Positions 7,992 to 17,184 of a stretch of DNA of 25,530 nt are shown here, piece by piece. A program made the position numbers and the translations under genes. The DNA is taken from positions 1 through 25,530 of the forward strand of contig JBAXAR010000016.1 in assembly GCA_037142475.1 (NCBI GenBank), read 5' to 3'. Source of the DNA: CAIUMH01 sp037142475 (GTDB lineage Bacteria > Actinomycetota > Acidimicrobiia > Acidimicrobiales > RAAP-2). The first letter of the stretch is position 1; each line of letters opens with the position of its first letter. Under the pieces are notes generated by a model. That model searched no databases and was not told the origin of the DNA. It saw nothing but the letters and a program-made list of their open reading frames with translations.

Positions 7992-8756
7992 TCACGCTCG
8001 AGGCGCCGAGATAGCGATACCCGCAGCGGAGAGGGCAGCGCGAACATACTCGATTGATGCAGGGGCGCCAGCGGAGTCAGAGTGAACGCACAGCGACGTC
8101 ACCTCACGAGTCAGGCCATCGACGACCAAGCCGTAGGTGGCGATCTCGACCGCTTGGGATGCGACGTGGGTGGGATCGAGGAGCAACGCTCCTTGCTCGT
8201 TTCGTGGCGCGATGTGCCCAGAGGGGAGATAGCGACGATCGCAGAAGCCCTCAGCGATCAGACGCACACCGTGGTGTTCGGCCACCTCACGGACCCTTGA
8301 GCCGGCAGCGAGGACGAACAGGGCACGCGGAAAGGCCTCGCTGACAGCGGCGACGACCGCCTCGGCGAGCTCTGGATCATCGTCGAGGTCGTGGTAGAGC
8401 TGGCCATGAGGTTTGATGCTCTCAACTCTGGCGCCGGCGGCACGGGCCACACCATCGAGCACCGTGATCTGATCGAGAACAGCCCCAACCACCTCGGCGG
8501 CCTTTAGGAAGAACCGCCGCCGGCCAAAACCCTGACGATCCGGATACGACGGGTGGGCCCCGAGGCGCGTGCCCGCTGCGAGGCAGGCTTGGACCGCAGC
8601 GGCCATGGTCTCACGGGACCCGGCGTGACCACCTGCTGCCACATGGGCGGTGGAGGCCGAGGCAATCAGGACTTGATCACGCTCGACGTCCGAGTGTTCC
8701 TCAGATTCCCCAACGTCAACACTCAGATCAATCACCCGCGAAGGTCCGGCGTCCAT
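7992..8756 (-). CDS. pxpA: 5-oxoprolinase subunit A (PxpA, LamB/YcsF family)
   Basis: The 254-aa protein has the usual family length and order: DLSVDVGE (10-17), GGHAGS (42-47), GAHPSYPDR (66-74), KPHGQLY (115-121), EGFCDRRY (169-176) and CVHSDS (223-228). It should open the lactam ring of 5-oxoproline together with PxpB and PxpC. Several normally fixed positions differ: DLN becomes DLS at residue 12, the N-x-A-C-G-x-H-A-G-D block reads H-V-A-A-G-G-H-A-G-S, and VHGD becomes VHSD. It is therefore a divergent member. The ATG at 8756 is 14 bases after the stop of the lectin-CHAP gene; a GTG seven codons later would also keep the domain. Close spacing to both neighbours points to one operon. Confidence 0.85.
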   Translation of the reverse strand: MDAGPSRVIDLSVDVGESEEHSDVERDQVLIASASTAHVAAGGHAGSRETMAAAVQACLAAGTRLGAHPSYPDRQGFGRRRFFLKAAEVVGAVLDQITVLDGVARAAGARVESIKPHGQLYHDLDDDPELAEAVVAAVSEAFPRALFVLAAGSRVREVAEHHGVRLIAEGFCDRRYLPSGHIAPRNEQGALLLDPTHVASQAVEIATYGLVVDGLTREVTSLCVHSDSAGAPASIEYVRAALSAAGIAISAPRA

Positions 8757-8770
8757 CGTCGGTGGCTGTC

Positions 8771-10213
8771 TCAGTTCCCCTGGTCCTGAGAATCGATCTG
8801 CCGCTGCGAGATGCGCGGGGACGCCAGTAGGGGGCCACGAGGCTGAGATGCGCCAGCCGCCGCGGGCGTGATGTAGCCGATGATCGGGTAGCCAGCACCA
8901 CGCGCCATGGTGTCGGCATCGACCCACGGTGTCCGAATGACGGCCCCCTGCCAGTTGCCCGAGACCATCTGGATCAGATTGCCGCGAACGCCAGTGATGA
9001 TCCCCACGTGGCTCCCGTAGTTTTGCCCATAGTCACCAAAGACCACCGCGTCACCGGGCTGCGGGTTGTTGAGTGCACCCTTTTTGAAGGTGCCATGATT
9101 CCGCCCGTAATTGACGAAAGTGAAGCTCCACGCGGTAATCCCCCTCGTGTCAGCCCCTGCGTGCAACCAGACCCACTGTGCGAAATCTGAGCACCAGGCC
9201 TCATGGCGATACTGCACGCCGTTGATGGTCGGGCAACCACTGGTGCTCACGGGGTCTCGCCGGAGTTCCGAGGTATAGGGGTTGCAGTTTGATCCCATAG
9301 GGGTCTCACCCACCTTGGCCTTGTTCTGGTCCTGACTCTTCGCCAGGGTCACAATTGCGCTGGCGAGGGTCGTCACCGGAGGCGGAGGCGGTGGCCAAAG
9401 GACGGCCCCGTCGCCTCCAATGACCTGCAGGGTGCCACCGGCGATAGTCAGGCGAGATCCAGGGTGACCGGCTGTCGCCGATTGCCACACCACGGCGCCC
9501 GCAGGCGTGTAGAGCACGGCGTTGCCGTCGGGCTGCATCACCAGACGAGAGCCACCAGAACCACCGGTTCCCGACGACCAGATCACCGAGCCGTCAGCCG
9601 TCGTGACGACAAGGTCTCCCGAGGCCTGCAGTGTCAGGCGCGTGGAGCCATCCTCGGACACAATCGCTTGATCCACCACAATTGATTGCTCAATCCCGAG
9701 TGAGCTCATTGAGGCCCCAGTACCGCCACTGGTGTTCGACCAGAGGACGATCGAACCTGGTGTCGTGATCCTGAGCAATCCCGTCGCCGTCAAGGAGAAC
9801 CGGGATCCCGGGTTGCCACCGGTAGCGGTCCACCAGACGGGTGTACCGCCGGCGGTGCTCAACACAAGGTTCCCGTCAGGCTGCATCGTCAGCGCGGTGG
9901 CACCCGATCCCTTCGTGTTCGACTGCCAGATCTTTCCTTGACGCCCAGCCAAGACGAGATTTCCATTTGGCCGAATTTGGAGCCAAGAGAGTCCTCCCGG
10001 CGCAAAGAGCTCAGCGGCACCCGTCAGCGCCTCGTTTGCTTTCAGGCCCGCCTTTGCACCCGCGACTGCTCCCGCCGGTCCGGGCACGAGCAAGAGACCA
10101 GCAGCAAGGACCATCGAAAGCATGGTGGCGATCAGGCTTCGAGGGACGACAGGGCGCGCGCCGAGGACCAACTCCTCACCTTCTAAGAACGCTGACCTCA
10201 TCCACTGGGGCAT
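8771..10213 (-). CDS. Secreted bulb-lectin / CHAP cell-wall hydrolase
   Basis: The 480-aa protein is predicted to be exported; a hydrophobic signal segment spans about 26-50. The region 70-275 holds bulb-type (D-mannose-binding) lectin repeats, visible as IRPNGNLVL (80), MQPDGNLVL (110), LQASGDLVV (195) and MQPDGNAVLY (226), each followed by VW/IW strands. A run of six prolines (274-279) separates the C-terminal CHAP domain, in which Cys341 (EAWCSDFAQ) and His402 (SHVGIITG) are the probable catalytic pair of an amidase or endopeptidase cutting peptidoglycan. The start at 10213 follows GGGAG by seven bases; longer frames run into the divergent gene. It is first in a run with pxpA and pxpBC. 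It may remodel its own wall or attack other cells; the sequence does not decide. Confidence 0.87.
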   Translation of the reverse strand: MPQWMRSAFLEGEELVLGARPVVPRSLIATMLSMVLAAGLLLVPGPAGAVAGAKAGLKANEALTGAAELFAPGGLSWLQIRPNGNLVLAGRQGKIWQSNTKGSGATALTMQPDGNLVLSTAGGTPVWWTATGGNPGSRFSLTATGLLRITTPGSIVLWSNTSGGTGASMSSLGIEQSIVVDQAIVSEDGSTRLTLQASGDLVVTTADGSVIWSSGTGGSGGSRLVMQPDGNAVLYTPAGAVVWQSATAGHPGSRLTIAGGTLQVIGGDGAVLWPPPPPPVTTLASAIVTLAKSQDQNKAKVGETPMGSNCNPYTSELRRDPVSTSGCPTINGVQYRHEAWCSDFAQWVWLHAGADTRGITAWSFTFVNYGRNHGTFKKGALNNPQPGDAVVFGDYGQNYGSHVGIITGVRGNLIQMVSGNWQGAVIRTPWVDADTMARGAGYPIIGYITPAAAGASQPRGPLLASPRISQRQIDSQDQGN

Positions 10214-10438
10214 CCTGCAACTCCCGCTCAGGTCGCCGGGTCTGTGACTGCTCCCGACGAGAGCCCCGCCCACCGAGAACGCTACCAGCCGACCAGCTCC
10301 ACTCCATAGCACTGCAGCCTCCAACAACGTGACCACAATCTGTGGGTTGGATTCACTAGCCTCTTTGGGACGGGTGGAGGTTGCACCGTCTGCGTGCGTG
10401 GAGGCGCTGGTGCAAAGACCCGAGAAGACGAGGACGAC
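10214..10438. promoter_or_regulatory. Divergent intergenic region between two lectin genes
   Basis: This 225-base stretch must hold promoters for both the minus-strand lectin-CHAP gene and the plus-strand lectin gene, since the two are transcribed away from each other. I see only weak boxes (for example TAGCCT at 10357-10362 on the plus strand) and no clear operator dyad. Confidence 0.3.
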
Positions 10439-12160
10439 GTGAGCACAACTGGAGCCCCCGCCGGGGCGAGACGGCGCCCCTTGGCTTTCGTGGCCGCCGT
10501 GATGGGTGTTGGCAGTCTCATCGGCGCGGGAGCGTCCGCCGGAGCCGCCCCATCGGCGCCGACCACCTTGACGAGCGAACCAACAACGACAAGTACAACG
10601 TCGCCCACCACGAAGGCCACCCACCCGGTGGACCCCTCGGCTTCGAAGGCCGCCCCGAGCCGATCATCATTGCGATCGGGAGCGACCCTGAATGCCGGTG
10701 GCCAGCTCGTCTCGTCCTCGAAGGCCTACACCTTGGCGATGCAGACCGACGGGAACCTTGTGCTCTACGGACCGGGGGGAGCGCTGTGGCAATCAGGAAC
10801 GGCCAACTCCACCGCCACTCACCTCACGATGCAGTCCAACGGTGACCTCGTCGTCGCCACCGCCTCGGATGTCGTGGTCTGGTCGTCACATACGTCGCCT
10901 GGCTTTGGCCTCAGAGTGAGGGTCGTAAACGCGGGAGCCTTTGAGATCACTACCCCAGGGAAGATTCCTGTCTGGCGCAATGGGGCAAGCACCGGACGTG
11001 CTGAGGATCGGCTTGTGGTCGGAGACTCCCTCGCCGGAGGACAGAGCCTCGTTTCGCTCGACGGGGCCGAGCGCTTGGCGCTTCAGGGCGACGGGAATCT
11101 CGTCGCCTACAGCGGGACGAAGTCCACCTTCTCGACCAACACGGCGGGCTCTGGAGCCACCCTCCTCGCCTTTCAGGACGATGGGAACCTCGTGCTCTAC
11201 GGCGCAGGCGGCCGACCGATCTGGTGGAGCGGCACGACCGACACTTCTGCGAACGCAGCTGTCATCCAGCGCGGTGGGGTCTTCGTTATCTCAGGACCTC
11301 CGGGGCCTCTGTGGATCAATGGCACAAGTACCAATCAGATCTCGAAGACCGTAGGGGTCTATGCCTATCCCACCCCATCGTCGGCCCTTGCCGCCGGGTG
11401 GCCCTTCATTGGCGTCACCGGAGCGGTCGGAACCTGCTCGTCCCCCTTCGTCGGTCAAGGGTACGTCCCGCACCATGGCAACGATGAGGAGACTGGATTC
11501 GCCATTCAGAAAAGCGGGCGCTCCATGCCATGGCTTTCCTTCTGGACCGTGAGCGGCCCCACTGTTCCAGGATCGTGTGCTCCAGCAGCGAATCAATCAC
11601 CGGGCCAGTTCTACAAAATTGGTAAGGCAGCCGGCGCTTGGGTCGCCACCCGGATCGATCGATACGCGGCCGATGGCCTCCATATCAAGCCCGACTATGT
11701 GATCTTCGATGGTGAGGGCTACCCAGATAATCATTCGGGCTTGAATGGGGGGATCAACAACCCTCGGGGTACCTCCGCTCTTGAAACGAAGCGCTGGTTC
11801 AAGATGCTTGATGGCTGGACCGAGGGTCTCCACTCAGTAGATCCCTCCTTGAACTCAGGCTTCTACGCCAACCAAGCGGAGTACCGCGCTTACCACCTGG
11901 CCCTGAGCCCACTGCCGGCGTTCATCGCGGTCGCATTCGGCTACCGCCCATCAGTCGCGGCTGGCCGCTACCCACTGATCGATCCAGTACGTCTGCCAGG
12001 AGTTGATGGCTCCAACATCAAGGGATTCATCGCCTTCTTCGCTGGGCCACCACATAGCGTCGCGTGCACATGGGTGCGCAGAGAGGCTGGACTCCTTGCT
12101 TCGTGGGGGGCACCGCTGAACACACTCCAATTCGACCCAGGACGTTCCTGCCCCCCATAG
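10439..12160 (+). CDS. Secreted bulb-lectin protein with unclassified C-terminal domain
   Basis: The 573-aa protein has a signal peptide (Arg-rich start, hydrophobic 15-35), a Thr/Ser/Pro linker (about 38-75) and bulb-lectin repeats at about 80-300. Lectin motifs are MQTDGNLVLY (101), MQSNGDLVV (131), LQGDGNLVAY (215) and FQDDGNLVLY (245). The C-terminal 270 residues resemble a secreted TIM-barrel glycosidase: the strand VIFDGEG (421-427) carries an Asp-x-Glu, and SGFYANQAEYR (473-483) recalls strand patterns of GH25-like lysozymes. This last link is inference, and no family is firmly assigned. The GTG at 10439 follows AGGA by four bases; a GTG at 10394 in the same frame is the alternative. 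It is divergent from the lectin-CHAP gene and likely a functional partner. Confidence 0.82.
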   Translation: MSTTGAPAGARRRPLAFVAAVMGVGSLIGAGASAGAAPSAPTTLTSEPTTTSTTSPTTKATHPVDPSASKAAPSRSSLRSGATLNAGGQLVSSSKAYTLAMQTDGNLVLYGPGGALWQSGTANSTATHLTMQSNGDLVVATASDVVVWSSHTSPGFGLRVRVVNAGAFEITTPGKIPVWRNGASTGRAEDRLVVGDSLAGGQSLVSLDGAERLALQGDGNLVAYSGTKSTFSTNTAGSGATLLAFQDDGNLVLYGAGGRPIWWSGTTDTSANAAVIQRGGVFVISGPPGPLWINGTSTNQISKTVGVYAYPTPSSALAAGWPFIGVTGAVGTCSSPFVGQGYVPHHGNDEETGFAIQKSGRSMPWLSFWTVSGPTVPGSCAPAANQSPGQFYKIGKAAGAWVATRIDRYAADGLHIKPDYVIFDGEGYPDNHSGLNGGINNPRGTSALETKRWFKMLDGWTEGLHSVDPSLNSGFYANQAEYRAYHLALSPLPAFIAVAFGYRPSVAAGRYPLIDPVRLPGVDGSNIKGFIAFFAGPPHSVACTWVRREAGLLASWGAPLNTLQFDPGRSCPP

Positions 12161-12479
12161 TCGGATCGGAATCGCGACCGATTCGGGAGCTGCGCTCCTG
12201 GGACCCACGACCTCGGGGATGGCCGCGTCGTAGCGGAGCGGAATCGGAGCGATCGTCCGCCGCAGTGATCTCTCACCGACGGCCACGCTGATGCCGAGCT
12301 CTTATGGCTCGCACGTAGCCATTCCACCTCGGATCAGATCAACCGATCAGTCGTCACCCTGATCGCCGCCGACAACACTGAGAAACCTTTTGCTCCACTG
12401 ACCTGCCCTAACGCCCCCAGAGCGATGTGTGGCGCCGAGTTCATGCCCCAAGCGCCTACTGCATCACAGAACCGGGAGT
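12161..12479. other. Intergenic stretch without recognised features
   Basis: I see no convincing gene, RNA or repeat. Short frames here have shadow-like composition. No strong terminator follows the lectin gene. The stretch ends at the -10 box of the next gene. Confidence 0.4.
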
Positions 12480-12485
12480 TAGGGT
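12480..12485 (+). promoter_or_regulatory. -10 box of leaderless coiled-coil gene
   Basis: TAGGGT is followed by seven bases and then ATG at 12493, with no Shine-Dalgarno. The box is identical to the one before the DUF4395 gene at 5830. Confidence 0.55.
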
Positions 12486-12492
12486 GGTTTCC

Positions 12493-12828
12493 ATGAGCGA
12501 TAAGTCGGACAACGACACCAAGACGAGTGGAGTTGGGGACCTCCGAGGAATTCTGCGCCAACTCGTAACCCCCGTTATCGACCAGGTCGAGACCAGGGTC
12601 TCGACCCAGATCGACAACGAGGTCTCGACGCGGATCGACGATCTTCTCGCCACTCGCATGGCCACGATTGATCGAGCGATCGGCGATATCGACCGTCACC
12701 TCTCAGAGCTCACCGTCCGTCTTGACCGGCTTGAGCGGTCGATGAGTACCTCGATGGAGGCTCCCGTCGCCCTGGGATCCGCCGACGATGGCTCCGAGAG
12801 TGACGATATGGAGACCGAGGCTCCCTAA
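12493..12828 (+). CDS. Small acidic coiled-coil protein
   Basis: The 111-aa product has no signal peptide or membrane helix. Residues of about 17-85 show heptad-like spacing of Leu, Ile and Val with many Asp, Arg and Glu, including repeated VETRVSTQID / VSTRIDDLLATRM units, so a long helix or coiled coil is likely. The tail is strongly acidic (Asp/Glu/Ser). No family is recognised. It may be an oligomerising or scaffold protein, but that is a guess. The start is supported by the leaderless -10 box; the frame extends further upstream without any signal. It converges with the lhr gene, with 59 bases between the stops. Confidence 0.65.
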   Translation: MSDKSDNDTKTSGVGDLRGILRQLVTPVIDQVETRVSTQIDNEVSTRIDDLLATRMATIDRAIGDIDRHLSELTVRLDRLERSMSTSMEAPVALGSADDGSESDDMETEAP

Positions 12829-12887
12829 CCACCGGCGAGCGGTCGAGGACCACTCACCCGGCACGTCAACGTGCTCGTGCCCGCCCT

Positions 12888-15800
12888 CTAGCTGGCACTT
12901 CCAGCGACGATTTCACCGTCCCCCAAGACGATCGATCGTCGTCGCACCGCTGGGATTCTTGGGCCGGGCACAACCGTCCCTGAGAGATTCAGTGGATCAC
13001 TCGCCGCCAAGGTCACCGGCGCTGAGGGTTCCGACACACGTGAGCGAGACAGCGCCCTTACCACCTCGGGAGTGGCGAACTGCTCCCCTGAAAGTCCGGC
13101 CACGAACCGACCCCCGAGTACTTCGCCGCGTGCTTCAAGCCGCCGCAGCGCCCAGGTGATCTCCCGCCATGGGAGTCGGAACGACTCGCGCTGACTGATT
13201 TCGAAGAAGACAACTCCCCACCGACGCAGCATCTGGACTGCCACTTCCTCGGCCAACTCCTCACGGGCCAGTTTGTCGAGTTCCCCTCCTTGGGTCGGAT
13301 CCAGCAGGCTCCATCGACCTTCACCGGCCCCTGATCCAGCGGGCGATCGCCGTGGAGCAAGCCGATGTGGACGTTGAACCGGACGCTGCCGTCGGGCAAA
13401 CCGTTGGGTTGGTGAGAGCAGGGCCCTCACCGCCCCGAAGCCATCGGCGGTCACCAATCCTCGAGAGAGAAGGTCGAAGAGGCCCTCGTCGACCTCGACC
13501 GGGAGTCGGCCGAGAAGGCTTGGAAACTCGGAGCGGAAGCAGGCTCCCCGGTGGCCCAAGATCTCGGCGATCTCAGCACCGATCCCCAACGATGCGGAGG
13601 GGGGATCCTCGCCAAGTCTGACCGAGTCCAGCCAGATCCGGAGGTCCTCGCGGAGCATGAAGGCGATCGGTGTTGCCCGCGACGGTGTTGCCCGGGTCGA
13701 GCCTGCGGCGGCTTCGGCATCCTTGAACTTTGGCGTGAGCCGGCCCCAGGCAACTTCGCCGGCCAGGCACAGTTCATCGAGCCACCTCGGGTCATAGCGG
13801 ATGAGGCGGGCAGGGAGCACCGAGGACTCCCAGTCCCCAATCGGTAATTCGATCCCACTCAGTTGCTCGAGGACGCTCAGAAGTCCTGCTCGGCCCTCCA
13901 ACCTTGTCGCCGGCGCTACGTGCTGGTACTCAGCCAAGAACATCAGATAGGTCGTGATCGGCACGGCCTCGATGCCGCGCCTGCGAGTCGAACGACTCGC
14001 TCCATGAAGCCTGGCGAGGAGATGCCGCGCGCACCAGCGGCCGTCGGGGAGCTCAATCGCTAAGCCCATGCCCTCAAGACGACGAATGGCGGTCTCGGCC
14101 CGAAGCCGACGGAGGGGTGCCCCCAGGAGGGTCCCGCACGCCAGCTCCCCTGGTCTGACGAGCGTGTCGATATCGACCGGCCCCGAGCGCTCCAGATGGG
14201 CCCGAAGGCAGTCAGCGGCGACGTCATCGTCGAGATCCATCGCCGAGTAGTCCTCGGCCCGCTCAGTGGTCACCCAGTAGCCATCGATCACCCGAAGGCG
14301 TCCTGCTGCGGCGAGGGCGTCAGCCATCGCTCCCCATGACTCAACCGGCCGAATCACCACCGCGTCGAAGAGGAAGTCGTGGAGTTCATCAGGGTTGCGT
14401 GGCCTTGGCGCCACAGATTCGAGCACCCGGGCCACAGAACTCGGGTCAAGGGGTGCGAGCGCAGTGGCATCGCCGATGAGCCCCGCTATCCCGATCGGGC
14501 CGAGACCGCGAGTCTGCGGGACCGCTCTGGAGCGACGCTCCTCGAGCGGAGCATCATCGAGGAAGGTGTAGGGCCGGCCATTGAGGATCCCAAGGGCAAG
14601 GGGCGACGGCTCGGCCGACTCGACTGTGACGACCTCAAGAGATCCCGAGGCAATCCGCTCGAGGACTTCGGTTGCCCCGACCACGTCGAGGGGCTCGAAG
14701 AGTACGTCGGCCAGTGTCTGACGCACGAGGATATGATCGGGAACTGGGATGGGGCCGGCCGCCGCATTCTCCTGACACGCAGCCAACGAGGGCCAGGCTG
14801 CGGCGAGAAGGTCGTCTGCCTCCATACGCTGGAGGTGGATCGGGCGCCGCTTACCCCCCATGGTCCTGGGGATAATCAGCGCCCTCGAGAGGTTCCAGCG
14901 CCATCTGGCCGCCAGCATCGGATGGAGGAGGACCGCTTGGATGAGGACCTCCTCCAACGTTGCTGGAGTGACCATGGAGGCGACCTGCGACAACGGGAAG
15001 CTGTGATGTGGCCCTAGGGCGATGGTGACCGTGTCGTCATCGGCCGCCGCCTGGAGCTCGAAGTCGAAGGTCACGCAGAAGCGCTTCCGCAACGCCAACC
15101 CCAGCGCACGATTGATCCGCCCGCCGAACGGCGAGTGAATGACCAACTGGGTTGAATCGACATCATCGAAGAAACGCTCGATAATGATCCGATCCCTGGT
15201 TGGAAGTGCGCCGAGCGCGCTGCGAGCCGCAGCAAGGTACGCGGCCACCTGGATGGCGACCTCAGAAACCACCCCCGGGATTGCCAAGAGGTGGGCTTCA
15301 GCTGCGGGGAGTCCACCCAGGTCAAGGGCTTTCTCAATGTCGCCCCGGAGTGCGCCGACCGCCTCGGAGAGTTCCCGGGTCCTCGCTGGGGCCTCGCCAA
15401 GCCAGAACGGGATCGTGGGAGCGGCACCAGCAGCGTCGACAACCCGCACAACACCGAGCTCGACCTTGGTAATCCGCCAGGCATGGGTCCCAAGTAAGAA
15501 CACGTCGCCTGCGCTCGAATCGATAGCGAAGTCTTCGTGGACAGCTCCGACCGTGATGCCCTCCGGATCCAGGATGACTCGATAGTCCCCAGTCTCAGGG
15601 ATGGCACCACCGCTGGTGAGCGCTACGAACCGAGCCCCCTGGCGAGCGCGCACCCTCCCATTCACTCCATCGAGATGGAGCTGACCCCCCCGACGGCCAC
15701 GACCGGTCATGATCCCCCGAGAGGCAAGCTCGAGCGCTTCGTCGAATGTCTCGTCGCTCAGCGATGCAAAGGGCGATGCTGAGCGGACGAGGTGGCGAAG

Positions 15801-17147
15801 ATCATCGATCGCCATCTCTTCTCGGGCGGCGACCTCGGCCACCATCTGCTGAATCGCGATGTCGATCGGCGCCACGGGAGGCTCCAGCTGATCAAGATCT
15901 CCTTCCGCCACCGCCGCCAGGAGGGCCGTGCATTCGACCATCTCGTCACGGGTCATCGGATAGAGACGCCCGGTTGGGACGCCGCCGACCGCGTGGTTGG
16001 CACGACCAACACGCTGGAGGAAGGTGGCGATCGCTCGTGGAGAGCCGATCTGGCACACCATCTCCACCGGCCCGACATCAATGCCCAGTTCAAGTGATGC
16101 GGTTGCCACGAGGGCCTTGAGATCTCCTGCTCGAAGGCGATCCTCGACCTGACGGCGCCGTGGCGCCGACAGACTTCCGTGGTGAGAGGCCACGAGGAGG
16201 GCAGCGTCATCGAGGCCATAGTCAGGGCCCCCGAGGCGCTCGGCCAAAAGGTGAGCCACTCGCTCAGCCAGACGTCGAGTATTCACGAACACCAAGGTCG
16301 TTCGGTGCTCCATCACGTGAGCGGCAATTGCCGCAAGGACCTGATCCATCTGACGGTGAGAGGCGACCGAGTCGAGTTCATCATCAGGAAGTTCGATCGC
16401 CACGTCGAGAACACGGTCCCGGACGCAGTCGACAATGGTCGGCATCGGCCGATCGGGATGCGACCCACCCAGCAAGTTGGCCACCACCTCGAGTGGGCGT
16501 TGCGTGGCGGACAGGCCAATCCGCTGCAGCGCCCCGCCTGACTCCGAGACGAGAGCATCAAGACGCTCAACACTGAGCGAGAGATGCGACCCTCGCTTGT
16601 CTCGAGCCATGGCGTGGATCTCGTCGACGATCACCGTTCGGACCCCCGAGAGCATCGCCCGGCCCGAGACCGACGTCAGCAGGACGTAGAGCGACTCAGG
16701 GGTGGTACACAGAATCTGCGGTGGCCGTCGGCGCATGGCAGCCCGCTCGGAAGGGCTGGTGTCGCCAGTGCGCACCGCGGTGGCGATGACAGCTGGAGGA
16801 ACACCCATACCAGCGGCAATCTCGGCGATCTCGGCCAGTGGCCGTTCAAGGTTTTCCGCTATGTCAGTGGCGAGAGCCCGAAGCGGCGAAAGGTAGAGGA
16901 TCGAGACGCCTGCAGCAGACTCCTGTCCCGCTTCGGCCGCTCGGTACGCAGCATCGATGGCAACGAGGAATCCCGTCAAGGTCTTGCCGGTCCCGGTTGG
17001 GGCAGCCACGAGGACATCGTCCCCGCGTCGAATGAGGGGCCAAGCCGCACGCTGGGGGGCCGTGGGTCCACCGGCAAAGCGGCGTGAGAACCACGCCGCC
17101 ACCGCGGGGTGGAACGTGTCGAGAAGTGAGTCGTCGATCTCGGGCAT
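12888..17147 (-). CDS. lhr: Lhr-type ATP-dependent superfamily 2 helicase
   Basis: The 1419-aa protein has the full Lhr layout: an N-terminal SF2 helicase core and a long C-terminal extension with winged-helix and Lhr-specific domains. Visible motifs are I TGTGKT (51-56), LSPLRALA (87-94), TTPESL (148-153), II DEIH (175-178), III SAT (213-215), VFVNTRRLAE (286-295), V ATASLELGID (348-357) and VI QRVGRANH (378-385). Lhr translocates 3' to 5' on single-stranded DNA and unwinds RNA:DNA hybrids; actinobacterial homologues respond to DNA damage. The length is slightly below the roughly 1500 aa of mycobacterial Lhr, and no motif is missing. The start at 17147 is set by where homology should begin. 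An ATG at 17219 is an alternative, overlapping the upstream small gene. Neither has a good ribosome-binding site. Confidence 0.92.
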   Translation of the reverse strand: MPEIDDSLLDTFHPAVAAWFSRRFAGGPTAPQRAAWPLIRRGDDVLVAAPTGTGKTLTGFLVAIDAAYRAAEAGQESAAGVSILYLSPLRALATDIAENLERPLAEIAEIAAGMGVPPAVIATAVRTGDTSPSERAAMRRRPPQILCTTPESLYVLLTSVSGRAMLSGVRTVIVDEIHAMARDKRGSHLSLSVERLDALVSESGGALQRIGLSATQRPLEVVANLLGGSHPDRPMPTIVDCVRDRVLDVAIELPDDELDSVASHRQMDQVLAAIAAHVMEHRTTLVFVNTRRLAERVAHLLAERLGGPDYGLDDAALLVASHHGSLSAPRRRQVEDRLRAGDLKALVATASLELGIDVGPVEMVCQIGSPRAIATFLQRVGRANHAVGGVPTGRLYPMTRDEMVECTALLAAVAEGDLDQLEPPVAPIDIAIQQMVAEVAAREEMAIDDLRHLVRSASPFASLSDETFDEALELASRGIMTGRGRRGGQLHLDGVNGRVRARQGARFVALTSGGAIPETGDYRVILDPEGITVGAVHEDFAIDSSAGDVFLLGTHAWRITKVELGVVRVVDAAGAAPTIPFWLGEAPARTRELSEAVGALRGDIEKALDLGGLPAAEAHLLAIPGVVSEVAIQVAAYLAAARSALGALPTRDRIIIERFFDDVDSTQLVIHSPFGGRINRALGLALRKRFCVTFDFELQAAADDDTVTIALGPHHSFPLSQVASMVTPATLEEVLIQAVLLHPMLAARWRWNLSRALIIPRTMGGKRRPIHLQRMEADDLLAAAWPSLAACQENAAAGPIPVPDHILVRQTLADVLFEPLDVVGATEVLERIASGSLEVVTVESAEPSPLALGILNGRPYTFLDDAPLEERRSRAVPQTRGLGPIGIAGLIGDATALAPLDPSSVARVLESVAPRPRNPDELHDFLFDAVVIRPVESWGAMADALAAAGRLRVIDGYWVTTERAEDYSAMDLDDDVAADCLRAHLERSGPVDIDTLVRPGELACGTLLGAPLRRLRAETAIRRLEGMGLAIELPDGRWCARHLLARLHGASRSTRRRGIEAVPITTYLMFLAEYQHVAPATRLEGRAGLLSVLEQLSGIELPIGDWESSVLPARLIRYDPRWLDELCLAGEVAWGRLTPKFKDAEAAAGSTRATPSRATPIAFMLREDLRIWLDSVRLGEDPPSASLGIGAEIAEILGHRGACFRSEFPSLLGRLPVEVDEGLFDLLSRGLVTADGFGAVRALLSPTQRFARRQRPVQRPHRLAPRRSPAGSGAGEGRWSLLDPTQGGELDKLAREELAEEVAVQMLRRWGVVFFEISQRESFRLPWREITWALRRLEARGEVLGGRFVAGLSGEQFATPEVVRALSRSRVSEPSAPVTLAASDPLNLSGTVVPGPRIPAVRRRSIVLGDGEIVAGSAS

Positions 17148-17184
17148 CAACTCATTGCAGCATTCAGGTGCATCACCAGACTCT

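Noticed and set aside
12860..12881. Terminator between the coiled-coil gene and lhr
   Set aside because: Only a five-base stem (GCACG/CGTGC) without a T-run; too weak to call.
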